A stretch of DNA of 64,000 nucleotides from Tsukamurella sp. M9C. GTDB lineage: Bacteria > Actinomycetota > Actinomycetes > Mycobacteriales > Mycobacteriaceae. Numbering within the stretch: position 1 is the first letter of the stretch; each line of letters opens with the position of its first letter. Location of the stretch: assembly GCF_020169415.1 (NCBI RefSeq), contig NZ_JAIULG010000004.1:62001-126000 (forward strand), in the 5' to 3' direction. The translations under genes were made by a program, and so were the position numbers. Of the stretch, positions 7,578 through 15,791 are shown one piece after another. The notes under the pieces were generated by a model. It was not told where the DNA came from and ran no database searches. It saw only the letters and a list, made by a program, of their open reading frames with translations.

Positions 7578-8831
7578 ATGCCCATCGACTTCAGCCTCAG
7601 CGAGGCTCAGCAGGAACTGCAGCAGAACGCCCGCCGGCTGGCGAGCGACGTGCTGAGCGTCGCCGCGAATGAGACGCACCATCAGGGCACGCCGGACGAG
7701 CGATTCCGCGCGTCCCGACCGCACTACCGCGCATTGGTGCAGGCGGGGGTGCTCCGGCGCCTCATCCCGCCACCCGCCGGCGGCGAGATGACGAGCCTGC
7801 TCGACCTCGCTCTCTCGGAGGAGTACATGGCGGTGGAGACGAGCGTCCCGCTGTCCGTGTTCTCCACCGGCCTCGGCCTGATGCCGCTGCTGTTCTTCGG
7901 CGACGCGGATCAGCTCGGGCGGTTCCTGCCGCCGTTCCTCTCCGGCGAGGGCGAGCCGCTCGCGGGGCTCGCGTTCTCCGAGGTCGGCGGGTCCGCGAAC
8001 TACCGGGACTCGGACCCGGACGTGGGCTTCGCCGCCACCGCCCGGCTCGATGGCGACGAGTGGGTCATCAACGGGCACAAGCAGTTCGTTCCGCACGCAT
8101 CGGGCTGGGACGGATCCGGCGCCGACCTGCTCGCCGTGGCCGTGCGCGTCGATCCGACCCGCCCGCCGGAGGAGTCGATGGCCGTGATCCTGGTCCCGGG
8201 GACCGCCGCGGGCGTCACCGTCGAATCCGCGCTCCCGACGGTCGGGCACCGGGCGGCCCTCGTCACCCGCATCCGCTTCGACGACGTTCGGGTGCCGGCT
8301 GGGAACCTGCTGGGGAACGTCGGCGACGGCATCGCGATCCTCGAGACCGCGTTCACCGCGACCGCGGCCCTCGTGGGCGCGTTCTCCGTCGGCGTCATGC
8401 GCCACGCCTTCGACGTGGCGCTGAACTTCGCCCGCGACGAGAAGCGGGGCGGACGGGTCGCCATCGTCGAGCACCAGAACGTCGGCACCATCCTCGCGGA
8501 CATGAAGGCGAAGATCGAGGCCGCGCGGTACCTCACCTGGAAGGCGTGCGACTACTTCGACAAGACCGGTGGCGCCGGTTCGGAACTCGCGATCGCCACG
8601 AAGATCTACGCGTCCGAGACCGCGGTGCAGGTGGTGTGGGACGCGATGCGGCTCGTCGGCGTCGAGTCCTACACCGAGCATCATCCGTTGTTCGAGATCC
8701 TGCGCGACACCCTGGCCTACCCGCTCTTCGACGGCGGCAATGTCGGCGTCCGACGGCTCCAACTGCAGCGCATGTTCGCCTCGCCCGACTACGACCCGCT
8801 CGCCGCGATGGCCGGCCGACCTCAGTCCTGA
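7578..8831 (+). CDS. Acyl-CoA-dehydrogenase-like flavoprotein with Asp at the base position
   Basis: The 417 residues have the three-domain acyl-CoA dehydrogenase fold. They begin MPIDFSLSEAQQELQQNARR and contain LAFSEVGGSANYRDS as a diverged FAD-binding loop. The C-terminal motif LFDGGNVGVRRLQLQ aligns with the usual YEGTxxIQR, which places Asp where the catalytic Glu normally sits. Asp at that position is known from nitroalkane oxidase, so this may not be an ordinary beta-oxidation dehydrogenase. It lies 26 bases after the GMC gene with a GAAGGA ribosome site and 34 bases before the aldehyde dehydrogenase gene, so all three are probably co-transcribed. Confidence 0.82.
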   Translation: MPIDFSLSEAQQELQQNARRLASDVLSVAANETHHQGTPDERFRASRPHYRALVQAGVLRRLIPPPAGGEMTSLLDLALSEEYMAVETSVPLSVFSTGLGLMPLLFFGDADQLGRFLPPFLSGEGEPLAGLAFSEVGGSANYRDSDPDVGFAATARLDGDEWVINGHKQFVPHASGWDGSGADLLAVAVRVDPTRPPEESMAVILVPGTAAGVTVESALPTVGHRAALVTRIRFDDVRVPAGNLLGNVGDGIAILETAFTATAALVGAFSVGVMRHAFDVALNFARDEKRGGRVAIVEHQNVGTILADMKAKIEAARYLTWKACDYFDKTGGAGSELAIATKIYASETAVQVVWDAMRLVGVESYTEHHPLFEILRDTLAYPLFDGGNVGVRRLQLQRMFASPDYDPLAAMAGRPQS

Positions 8832-8865
8832 ACGACTCCACCCAGACCTCGAAACGGAGAGCACC

Positions 8866-10287
8866 ATGACCATTCTCGAATCCGTCCAGCCCGCGACCGG
8901 CGGACGCACGATCACCGACCCCGCCACGGACGAGATCGTCGGCCGGGTGGCCGAACCGGGCGTCGCGGACCTCGACGCCGCCGTCGCCGCGGCCCGCGCC
9001 GCCCAACCGGACTGGGCCGCGCGCGGCGACGCCGGCCGCTCGGCGCAGCTGAGTGCCGCCGCCGACGCCGTCGAGGCGCACGCGGAGGAGCTCGCCGTCC
9101 TGCTGTCGCGCGAACAGGGAAAGCCGCTCAACGGCCCCAACGCGCGGTTCGAGCTGGAGGCGTGCGTCACGTGGCTGCGCGCGACCCTCGCCGTGCCGCT
9201 CGACCCCGAGGTGGCGGTGGACGACGGCGAGACCTACGCGGAGATCCACCACCGTCCGCTCGGCGTCGTCGGCGCCATCGGTCCGTGGAACTGGCCGATG
9301 ATGATCTCCGTCTGGCAGCTCGCCCCCGCTCTGCGCATGGGGAACACCGTCGTGATCAAGCCGAGCGAGTACACGCCGCTCTCGGTGGTCGCCCTGGCGC
9401 ACGTGCTGAACACCGCACTGCCCCAGGACGTCCTGATCGCGGTGCCGGGTGGCCGGGACGTCGGCGAGGCGCTGTCCTCGCATCCGGGCGTCGACAAGCT
9501 CATGTTCACCGGGTCCACCGTGACGGGCAAGGCGATCATCCGCGCCTCCGCCGACTCGGTGAAGCGCGTCACCGTGGAACTCGGCGGCAACGACGCCGGC
9601 ATCGTCCTGGACGACGCCGATCCCGCCGCGATCGCAGAGGGACTCTTCTGGGGCGCCTTCATCAACACGGGGCAGACCTGCGCCGCGCTCAAGCGCCTGT
9701 ACGTGCCGGATTCGCTGTACGACGCCGTCTGCGACGAGCTGACGAAGGTCGCCGCCGCCATGCCGATGGGCGTCGGGCTCGACGAGCAGAACGTGCTCGG
9801 GCCCCTGCAGAACCGCAAGCAGTACGACATCGTCGCGGGTCTGGTCGACGAGGCGCGCGCGGGCGGCGGCCGGGTGCTGATCGGCGGCGACCCGGCCGAC
9901 GGGCCCGGCAACTTCTACCCGACGACGCTGGTCGCGGACCTGCCGAACGACAATCCGCTCGTCGCGCAGGAGCAGTTCGGGCCCGCGCTGCCGATCGTCC
10001 GGTACTCGAGCCTCGACGAGGCGATCGCCTGGGCGAACGGCCTCGACGTGGGGCTGGGCGCTTCGGTGTGGACCCCGTCGCCCGAGCGCGCCCGCGACGT
10101 GGCCCTGCGGCTCGACGCGGGCACCGTGTGGATCAACGAGCACGGCGCCATCGACCCGCGGGTGCCCTTCGGCGGTGCCAAGCAGTCCGGCTACGGCGTC
10201 GAGTTCGCCCGGGCGGGCCTGGTGGAGTGCGCGCAGCCCGTCGCGATCAAGGGCGCTGCGGGCTCGTTCGCCGCGTCGGTCAGCTGA
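8866..10287 (+). CDS. NAD(P)+-dependent aldehyde dehydrogenase
   Basis: Class-3-like aldehyde dehydrogenase of 473 residues. The cofactor motif is GAIGPWNWPMM, general base Glu238 lies in VTVELGGND, and nucleophile Cys272 lies in NTGQTCAALKR. The FTGSTVTGKAI loop is also typical. It is the last gene of the GMC operon and should oxidise the aldehyde to the acid. Its stop overlaps the convergent ABC permease stop by 8 bases, so no terminator fits between them. It resembles the coniferyl/succinate-semialdehyde group, but specificity is not assignable. Confidence 0.9.
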   Translation: MTILESVQPATGGRTITDPATDEIVGRVAEPGVADLDAAVAAARAAQPDWAARGDAGRSAQLSAAADAVEAHAEELAVLLSREQGKPLNGPNARFELEACVTWLRATLAVPLDPEVAVDDGETYAEIHHRPLGVVGAIGPWNWPMMISVWQLAPALRMGNTVVIKPSEYTPLSVVALAHVLNTALPQDVLIAVPGGRDVGEALSSHPGVDKLMFTGSTVTGKAIIRASADSVKRVTVELGGNDAGIVLDDADPAAIAEGLFWGAFINTGQTCAALKRLYVPDSLYDAVCDELTKVAAAMPMGVGLDEQNVLGPLQNRKQYDIVAGLVDEARAGGGRVLIGGDPADGPGNFYPTTLVADLPNDNPLVAQEQFGPALPIVRYSSLDEAIAWANGLDVGLGASVWTPSPERARDVALRLDAGTVWINEHGAIDPRVPFGGAKQSGYGVEFARAGLVECAQPVAIKGAAGSFAASVS

Positions 10288-11167
10288 CGACGTCCTTCGT
10301 CCGGAAGCCGCGCACGGCGAGGGCGAAGAGGACGATGGCGATGCTCACCGACAACGACGCACCCTGGGCCATCGCCGCCCACTCGATGCTCGGCTGCAGC
10401 AGGTCGGTCCACGCGTACTGCCAGTGCGCGGGCAGCGCGGCGCGGAGGCCGCCGAGGGCGGTGACCTGGTCGAGGACGCTGCCGATCACCGTGAGGCCCA
10501 CGGCCCCGCCGACCGCCGCGAGCGGCGCGTCGGTGCGGGTCGAGAGCCACAGGGCGAGGCCGGCGGTGGCCAGCTCGGAGACGATGATGAAGCCCGCCGC
10601 GAGCAACAGCCGCCAGAGGCCGTCGGCCGCCGGAATCGCGGTGTTCGCCGGCGTCTGCAGCGGGCCCCAGCCGTAGGCGAGGGTGCCCGCGATCAGCGCG
10701 ACCGCGGTGAGCAGGGCCACCGAGGCGACCGACAGGATCAGCGCGACGATCGCCTTCGTCACCAGCAGCCGCGTCCGCGGGACGGGCGCGGCCAGCAGGT
10801 ACCGCAGCGACGACCAGTCGGCCTCCGAGGCCACCGCGTCGCCGAAGTACAGGGCCACCGGGATCACGAGCAGGAAGCCGGTGCCCGCGATGAGGACGGT
10901 GGCGGTGAGGTTCAGCCCGGAGGCGGTGGCGACGTCGAACATCGACGGCCGTCCGTTGCCGCTGCCCCCGTCGTCGGTGCCCACGGCGAGCGCGATGATG
11001 AGCACGATCGGCAGCGCCGCGAGCAGTGCCGCCATCACCACGGTGCGGCGGCGCTTCAGCTGGCGGGCGAGTTCCACGCGCACCGTCAGGGTGTGCCCCG
11101 GCGCGTAGCCCGGGGCAGCGCCGTGCGTCGCGTCGCGCCCGGCCGCGGAGTCCTTCGTGGTGGTCAT
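10280..11167 (-). CDS. ABC-2 type transporter permease
   Basis: Membrane protein of 295 residues. A cytoplasmic N-terminus is followed by about six predicted hydrophobic segments: ALLAALPIVLIIALAVG, ATVLIAGTGFLLVIPVALYF, AIVALILSVASVALLTAVAL, LLLAAGFIIVSELATAGLAL, AAVGGAVGLTVIGSVL and LSVSIAIVLFALAVRGF. Its ATG overlaps the stop of the upstream hydrolase-ATPase fusion by 4 bases. The fusion's ABC domain is therefore its obvious energy partner. The substrate is unknown. The final GFRTKDVVS tail is cytoplasmic. Confidence 0.84.
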   Translation of the reverse strand: MTTTKDSAAGRDATHGAAPGYAPGHTLTVRVELARQLKRRRTVVMAALLAALPIVLIIALAVGTDDGGSGNGRPSMFDVATASGLNLTATVLIAGTGFLLVIPVALYFGDAVASEADWSSLRYLLAAPVPRTRLLVTKAIVALILSVASVALLTAVALIAGTLAYGWGPLQTPANTAIPAADGLWRLLLAAGFIIVSELATAGLALWLSTRTDAPLAAVGGAVGLTVIGSVLDQVTALGGLRAALPAHWQYAWTDLLQPSIEWAAMAQGASLSVSIAIVLFALAVRGFRTKDVVS

Positions 11168-13617
11168 GCCCCGTCTCCCGTCAGCTGGAGGAACGCGTCT
11201 TCGAGGGTGCGGGACCCGCCGCCCTCGCCCGCCTGGACGATCTCGTCGACGGTGCCGGCGGCGATGAGCTCGCCGCGGCGCAGCACCACGACGTGCGTGC
11301 AGGTCTGCTCGACCTCGGCCAGCAGGTGGCTGGAGACGATCACGGTGCGGCCGGTGGCGCCGTATCGGACGATCGCGTCCCGCATCTCGCGGATCTGCGA
11401 GGGGTCGAGGCCGTTGGTCGGCTCGTCGAGGACCAGCACGTCCGGCAGGCCGAGCATGGCTTGCGCGATCGCGAGCCGCTGCCGCATGCCCTGCGAGTAC
11501 GTGCGCACCGGGCGCTCGAGCGCACTACCGAGGTCCGCGATCTCGAGGGCCTCCTCGAGGTGCGCCTGGTCGGCCGGGCGGCCGGTGGCCCGCCAGTACA
11601 GGTCCAGGTTCGCTCGGCCCGACAGGTGCGGCAGGAAGCCCGCGCCCTCGACGAAGGCGCCGACGCGGGAGAGCACCGGCGCGCCGGGCCGGATCTCGTG
11701 CCCGAAGACCCGGATCCCGCCCTCGTCCGGCGTGATGAGGCCCATCAGCATCCGGAGCGTGGTCGTCTTGCCGGCACCGTTCGGGCCCAGCAGGCCGAGG
11801 ACCTGGCCGCGCTCCACCCGGAAGGTCACGTCGCGCACGCTGTAGCCGTCGCCGCCCGCGTACTTCTTGGACAGCCCGGTCACCTGGAGCGCCACATCGG
11901 CGAGCTCCGGGTCGGCGGGCGGTGCGGGGCGCGGACGGCGGACGAGGAGCAGCGCCGCGGCGATCGCCAGCGCGACCAGCGGCAGTACCCACACCCAGGT
12001 GGGCAGGGGCGCCGGCGCGGTCTTCAGCGCCGGTACTTCCGGAACCGTGAGGGGGCTCGTCACCGTGATCGTGTGCGTCGCGGGCGCGGACGGGGAGAGG
12101 TAGGCCAGGTCGGTGGTGGCGAGGGCGAGCCGCATGCGGTGCCCGGCGGCGAACTCGTGGTCGATGACGGGCAGCCGGATGGTCGCCGTCGCCGTGCCTG
12201 CGGTGATCGGGATGCGGATCGGCGCGGCGAGCTGCTGCGGGAGGATCTGGGTGCCCTCGGGGCCCACGTCGTAGAGCTTCGCGAAGAGCACCGCGTCGGA
12301 CGCGGGGGAGTCGACCTTGATCGTCACCGTCGGTGCGCCGGTCACGGTGACCGGTCCGCTCAGCGGTTCCGAGTCGACGATCGCGGCCTGTGCCGGAAGG
12401 TCGCGCGAGAGCCCGAAGGAACCGAGCGCCGCCGCGGACGAGGCCAGGCCGCCGAGGCCGGGCACTCCCGAGATCGACGGTGGCGCACCGCCCGCGGGAT
12501 TCTCCGCCCGCTGCGGCTCGCCGGGCAGGGCGACGGTGCGCGTGATGGTCCCGGCGAGCCCGGGGTAGGCGTCGGTGCTCGACGCGCGGACGGTGCGCTC
12601 GCCGGTTTCGCGGTCGACGCCGCCGGACCGGGAGACCTGGAAGGCGGGCACCGCCGGAGCGTCTTCGCCCTTGAGGTAGCGATCGAACCACTCCGCCGTG
12701 CGGGCGTTCACCCGGGCGTCCTCGGCGCTGCCCGCGTCGTGCCCGCCGGCGATCCAGTCGACCGCGACGGGCGCGCCGTTCGCCGCGATGCGCTGCGCCG
12801 CCGCATCGGCGTGATCGAGCGGGAACAGCGAGTCGAGCTCGCCCTGCGCGAGGTACGTGGGGACGCGGATCTCCGCACCCACCGAGGCGGGGCTCCGCGC
12901 CGCGAGCAGCGCTCGATCGGCGTCGGTGAGCGTGCCGCCCTGCGCGATCCGGGTGTACATCTCGCAGACGGCCGGCTCGAACCGGGCGCAGCCGCCGCCC
13001 ATCGTGAACAGGATGCCCGCCCACTGCTTCTTGTAGACGCCGCCGGGGAACAGGGCCTGCTCCAAGTCCCAGTACGTGATTCGCGGGGCGATGGCGTCGA
13101 CGCGCTTGTCGTGCCCGGCGAGCAGGAGCGCCAGGGCGCCGCCGTAGCTGCCGCCGGCGACGCCGACCCGGGGATCGCCGGGCCGGTCCTGCTGCACGTC
13201 GGAGCGCGTCGCGAGCCAGTCGAGGAGCTTGCGCGCGTCCGCGACCTCGGCGTCGGGGGAGTCGAGGCCGACGAGGCCCGTCGACTTCCCGAAACCGCGC
13301 GCGGTGTAGGTCAGCACCGCATATCCCCGGCCCGCCAGCTGTTCGGCCTCGGCGCGAACGTCGTCCTTGGAGCCGCCGAAGCCGTGTGCGAGGAGCACCG
13401 CGGGGGCGGGGCCGGCACCGTCGGGCCGGAAGAAGGAGGTGTCCAGGCGCACCCCGGCCCCGTCGATCGCCTGGTCGGTGCGCTGGAACGACGGTGCGCT
13501 CCTCCCGCCCAGGCCGCACGCCGCGAACGCGGCGAGGATGATCACGACGGCGACCAGCGCCGCACCGGTGACGAGGGGGCGCGCGGCGGCGCCGCGCAGA
13601 GCGCGAGGTGGGGGCAC
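11164..13617 (-). CDS. S15/CocE-type hydrolase fused to an ABC transporter ATPase
   Basis: Single 817-residue chain from a GTG start. Residues 15-33 form a hydrophobic signal anchor. Residues 40-520 are an X-Pro dipeptidyl-peptidase/CocE-like alpha/beta hydrolase with GGSYGG (Ser157), GELDSLF (Asp262) and GGHDAG (His293), plus the family's C-terminal jelly-roll region. Residues 541-559 form a second membrane segment. Residues 573-817 are an ABC ATPase with Walker A GPNGAGKTT (611-619), signature YSQGMRQ (707-713) and Walker B VLVLDEP (727-733). Predicted topology puts the hydrolase outside and the ATPase inside. It overlaps the permease gene by ATGA. An ATG at 13698 would add 27 residues; neither start has a clear ribosome site. 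Confidence 0.86.
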   Translation of the reverse strand: MPPPRALRGAAARPLVTGAALVAVVIILAAFAACGLGGRSAPSFQRTDQAIDGAGVRLDTSFFRPDGAGPAPAVLLAHGFGGSKDDVRAEAEQLAGRGYAVLTYTARGFGKSTGLVGLDSPDAEVADARKLLDWLATRSDVQQDRPGDPRVGVAGGSYGGALALLLAGHDKRVDAIAPRITYWDLEQALFPGGVYKKQWAGILFTMGGGCARFEPAVCEMYTRIAQGGTLTDADRALLAARSPASVGAEIRVPTYLAQGELDSLFPLDHADAAAQRIAANGAPVAVDWIAGGHDAGSAEDARVNARTAEWFDRYLKGEDAPAVPAFQVSRSGGVDRETGERTVRASSTDAYPGLAGTITRTVALPGEPQRAENPAGGAPPSISGVPGLGGLASSAAALGSFGLSRDLPAQAAIVDSEPLSGPVTVTGAPTVTIKVDSPASDAVLFAKLYDVGPEGTQILPQQLAAPIRIPITAGTATATIRLPVIDHEFAAGHRMRLALATTDLAYLSPSAPATHTITVTSPLTVPEVPALKTAPAPLPTWVWVLPLVALAIAAALLLVRRPRPAPPADPELADVALQVTGLSKKYAGGDGYSVRDVTFRVERGQVLGLLGPNGAGKTTTLRMLMGLITPDEGGIRVFGHEIRPGAPVLSRVGAFVEGAGFLPHLSGRANLDLYWRATGRPADQAHLEEALEIADLGSALERPVRTYSQGMRQRLAIAQAMLGLPDVLVLDEPTNGLDPSQIREMRDAIVRYGATGRTVIVSSHLLAEVEQTCTHVVVLRRGELIAAGTVDEIVQAGEGGGSRTLEDAFLQLTGDGA

Positions 13618-13978
13618 CCGACCAGGATATGTGCGCTCGTCCGTGCTCGCCGCTGCCTGGATTCCGCCCACGGCGAAAAAGGCTTTGCGATAGGTCATCG
13701 GCGGCTGTCAGAGTGGTTCCGGCACTGTCCGGGGAGCGGCCGGAGCGGGGTACCGCGACCGGTTCCGCGCGTTCGATCCGGCAGAACCGACCAGTGGCAC
13801 GGCCCCATCGGGGCCCAGAGGGTTCGAGTCCCTCGAACGCCGTTCCGCCGGAAGCGCGGGCGGCGGCGGCCCTGCGATGCCCCGGCCATTACCCGGGGCA
13901 TCCCGCCGCCGCTGCCCGCCCGGCGGGGCGGTGCCGCAACCACCGAGGCCCCCGGGCCACCACGAGAGGAGATCCACC
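13618..13978. other. Intergenic region with a tRNA-like 3' element; no gene called
   Basis: No coding region is convincing here. On the plus strand, 13818-13834 forms a T-arm-like hairpin (GAGGG, TTCGAGT loop, CCCTC). GCGTTCGA at 13769-13776 pairs perfectly with TCGAACGC at 13833-13840, like an acceptor stem, giving a tRNA-sized 72-base unit. There is no D-arm. The central hairpin (GGCCCC, ATC, GGGGCC) lacks a 7-base anticodon loop with T33, so a functional tRNA is not supported. It may be a decayed tRNA, an attachment-site relic or chance. Confidence 0.35.
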
Positions 13979-14653
13979 GTGTCGATCATCACCGCGATCC
14001 GCGGCCGACGCATCGTCGTGCCGGTGGGCCGCCGCGCCGTCGAGTACCGGGACGGCGCCGTCGCCCGCGTCCTCGGGCCCGGCCCTCATCGGGTCCGCCG
14101 GGCGCACACCGTCGTCCCGGTCGTCGTCGCCGAACGGCTGCTCGCCGTCGCCCCGCAGGAGGTCGTCACCGCCGAGTCCGTCCCGGTCCGGGTGTCGATG
14201 GCGCTGCGCATCCGTGTCGCCGACCCGGTCGCGTACCTCGAGCGCGCCGCCGATCCGGACGCCGTGGTCTACCTGGCCGCGCAGGTCGCGCTGCGGGAGG
14301 CGCTGGGCGGCATCGGTATCGACGACCTGGCCCGTCGCACGGCGGCCGTCGACGGCGAGGCGATCCGCTCGCGCGTCGGCGCGACCGCCGAGACCGTGGG
14401 CGTCGAGGTGCTCGCCGTCGTGGTCAAGGACGTGGTGCTGCCGGCCGAGATCCGGAGCGCCGCGGTAGGCCTGATCACCGCCAAGGCACGGGGCGCCGCC
14501 CGGCTGGAGGAGGCGCGGGCCGAGACGGCCGCGCTGCGTGCGCTCGCCAACGCTGGCCGCATGCTCGACGGCTCGCCCGCGCTGGCCCGGATCCGGATGA
14601 TCGAGGCGGCGCCGCCCGGCGCGACGATCGTCCTCAGCGATACGGGTCGGTGA
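13979..14653 (+). CDS. SPFH/Band-7 (stomatin-like) domain protein
   Basis: Small SPFH protein of 224 residues. It starts at GTG with AGAGGAG 8 bases upstream. The SPFH core runs from about residue 30 to 190: VVAERLLAVAPQEVVTAESV, VRVSMALRIRVADPVAYLE and LRIRV-type strands, then VEVLAVVVKDVVLPAEIR and an Ala/Arg-rich helix (ARGAARLEEARAETAAL). Unlike typical stomatins there is no N-terminal membrane hairpin, and the chain stops soon after the coiled helix, so it is a minimal, probably soluble version. Its 3' end overlaps the convergent MarR gene by 20 bases. Function is unknown; SPFH proteins scaffold membrane assemblies. Confidence 0.8.
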   Translation: MSIITAIRGRRIVVPVGRRAVEYRDGAVARVLGPGPHRVRRAHTVVPVVVAERLLAVAPQEVVTAESVPVRVSMALRIRVADPVAYLERAADPDAVVYLAAQVALREALGGIGIDDLARRTAAVDGEAIRSRVGATAETVGVEVLAVVVKDVVLPAEIRSAAVGLITAKARGAARLEEARAETAALRALANAGRMLDGSPALARIRMIEAAPPGATIVLSDTGR

Positions 14654-15062
14654 CCTCGCGCAGCTTCAGCAGCGCGCCGCGCAGGTCCCGATAGGCGGCG
14701 GCGCCGAGGTGGTCCTCCCACTCCCGTTCCACGAGGGCCACCTCGGCGTTCGCGACGTCGGCGACCCCGGCGCCGCGGGCGGACAGGCGGATGAGGCGCG
14801 CGCGGCCGTCGGCGGGATCGGGGACGCGCTCGACATATCCGGCGCGCTCGAGCTGATCGACCAGGAAGCCCGCGGTCTGCTTGGTGACCTGCGCCTGTTC
14901 GGCGAGGTCGGTGAGGCGGGTGCCCTCGGGGCCGATGCGCTGACCGATGCGTGCCTGCGCGAGCGTGATGTCAGTGTAGCCGGCCTCCCTGGCCGCGGTC
15001 ATGGCGCGCGTCTCCATGGCCCGATAGGCGACGAACAGCATCACGCCGGTTCCGATCTCCAC
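14634..15062 (-). CDS. MarR-family transcriptional regulator
   Basis: Winged-helix regulator of 142 residues. The recognition region is RLTDLAEQAQVTKQTAGFLVDQLERAGYVERVPDPADGR, with the family's D-x-R-A-R wing. It is divergent from the DinB-fold gene, and a perfect 8+8 inverted repeat lies in the 62-base gap. It therefore probably represses both itself and that gene. The ligand is unknown; a phenolic or electrophilic compound would be typical of the family. Confidence 0.88.
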   Translation of the reverse strand: MEIGTGVMLFVAYRAMETRAMTAAREAGYTDITLAQARIGQRIGPEGTRLTDLAEQAQVTKQTAGFLVDQLERAGYVERVPDPADGRARLIRLSARGAGVADVANAEVALVEREWEDHLGAAAYRDLRGALLKLREVTDPYR

Positions 15063-15091
15063 CCTTGCAATGGTACAAGAGACTGACTAAT

Positions 15092-15114
15092 ATTGGTCAG
15101 ATAATTTGACCAAT
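15092..15114. promoter_or_regulatory. MarR operator palindrome
   Basis: ATTGGTCA (15092-15099) and TGACCAAT (15107-15114) form a perfect inverted repeat around a 7-base A+T-rich spacer containing GATAAT. This is one of the most A+T-rich spots in the window. It sits 11 bases before the DinB-fold gene start and 30 bases before the marR start, so a bound dimer could block both promoters. Confidence 0.8.
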
Positions 15115-15124
15115 GGAGGTCGTC

Positions 15125-15769
15125 ATGGACGAGCAGCAGGCGTGGCGGGTGATCGCGGAACAGCGCGTGGCGGTCGCGGAACTCCTCGACGGGCTGACCG
15201 CGGAGCAGTGGGCCGCGCCGTCGCTGTGCGCGGGGTGGACGGTGACCGACGTCGCCGGCCACCTCGCGGCGGTGCTCCGCCCGGCGCCCGCGGGGGCGAT
15301 GATCTCGGCGGCCGTTCGTGCCCGCGGCCGGCTGCACGGCATGATCGACCTGCTCTCCCGGGAGGCCGCTGCCGAGTACGGCACCCGCTCGGCCGTCATG
15401 CTGCGGGAGGAGGCGGGCGTCACCGCGCTGCCGCGCCTGACCAACTGGCGGAACATCCTGTTCGACACGCAGATCCACGCCCAGGACATCGCCCGCCCGC
15501 TCGGGCTGCACCTGCCGATGGACACCGCCGCCGCGGCCCAGGGGGCGGAGCGGATCTGGCGGGTCGGCTACCTGTTCGGCGCGCGGAAGCGGTTCGCGGG
15601 CGTGCGTTTCGAGGCCGTCGACGCGGACTGGTCCGCGGGCGACGGCCCCGTCGCGCGCGGTCCGATCGCCGACCTGCTGCTCGTGCTGTCGGGTCGACCC
15701 GCCGGCCTGTCCGGGCTCGACGGTGCCGGCGCGCCCCTCGCCGCGGCCGGGCTCGGCGTCCTGCCGTGA
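15125..15769 (+). CDS. DinB-fold mycothiol-dependent enzyme (maleylpyruvate isomerase-like)
   Basis: The 214 residues have the metal-binding four-helix DinB/MDMPI fold. WTVTDVAGHLAAVLRP supplies the first metal His, and QIHAQDIARPLG supplies the HxxxD pair. Members of this group in actinobacteria use mycothiol in place of glutathione for isomerisation or detoxification. The ATG at 15125 follows GGAGGT; the ATG at 15113 lies inside the operator and is rejected. Divergence from marR suggests an inducible stress or detoxification role. The substrate is unknown. Confidence 0.8.
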   Translation: MDEQQAWRVIAEQRVAVAELLDGLTAEQWAAPSLCAGWTVTDVAGHLAAVLRPAPAGAMISAAVRARGRLHGMIDLLSREAAAEYGTRSAVMLREEAGVTALPRLTNWRNILFDTQIHAQDIARPLGLHLPMDTAAAAQGAERIWRVGYLFGARKRFAGVRFEAVDADWSAGDGPVARGPIADLLLVLSGRPAGLSGLDGAGAPLAAAGLGVLP

Positions 15770-15791
15770 TTCGCGCCAGCTGTGGACGGGC

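Noticed and set aside
13769-13840. Functional tRNA gene
   Set aside because: The T-arm and acceptor-like ends are convincing, but there is no D-arm, and the central hairpin has a 3-5 base loop without T33 or an anticodon. Kept only as a tRNA-like observation.
13608-14468. Plus-strand frame across the tRNA-like region into the SPFH gene
   Set aside because: It is out of frame with the SPFH protein and Ser/Arg/Pro-rich, with no ribosome site; the SPFH gene has a good AGAGGAG site at its GTG.
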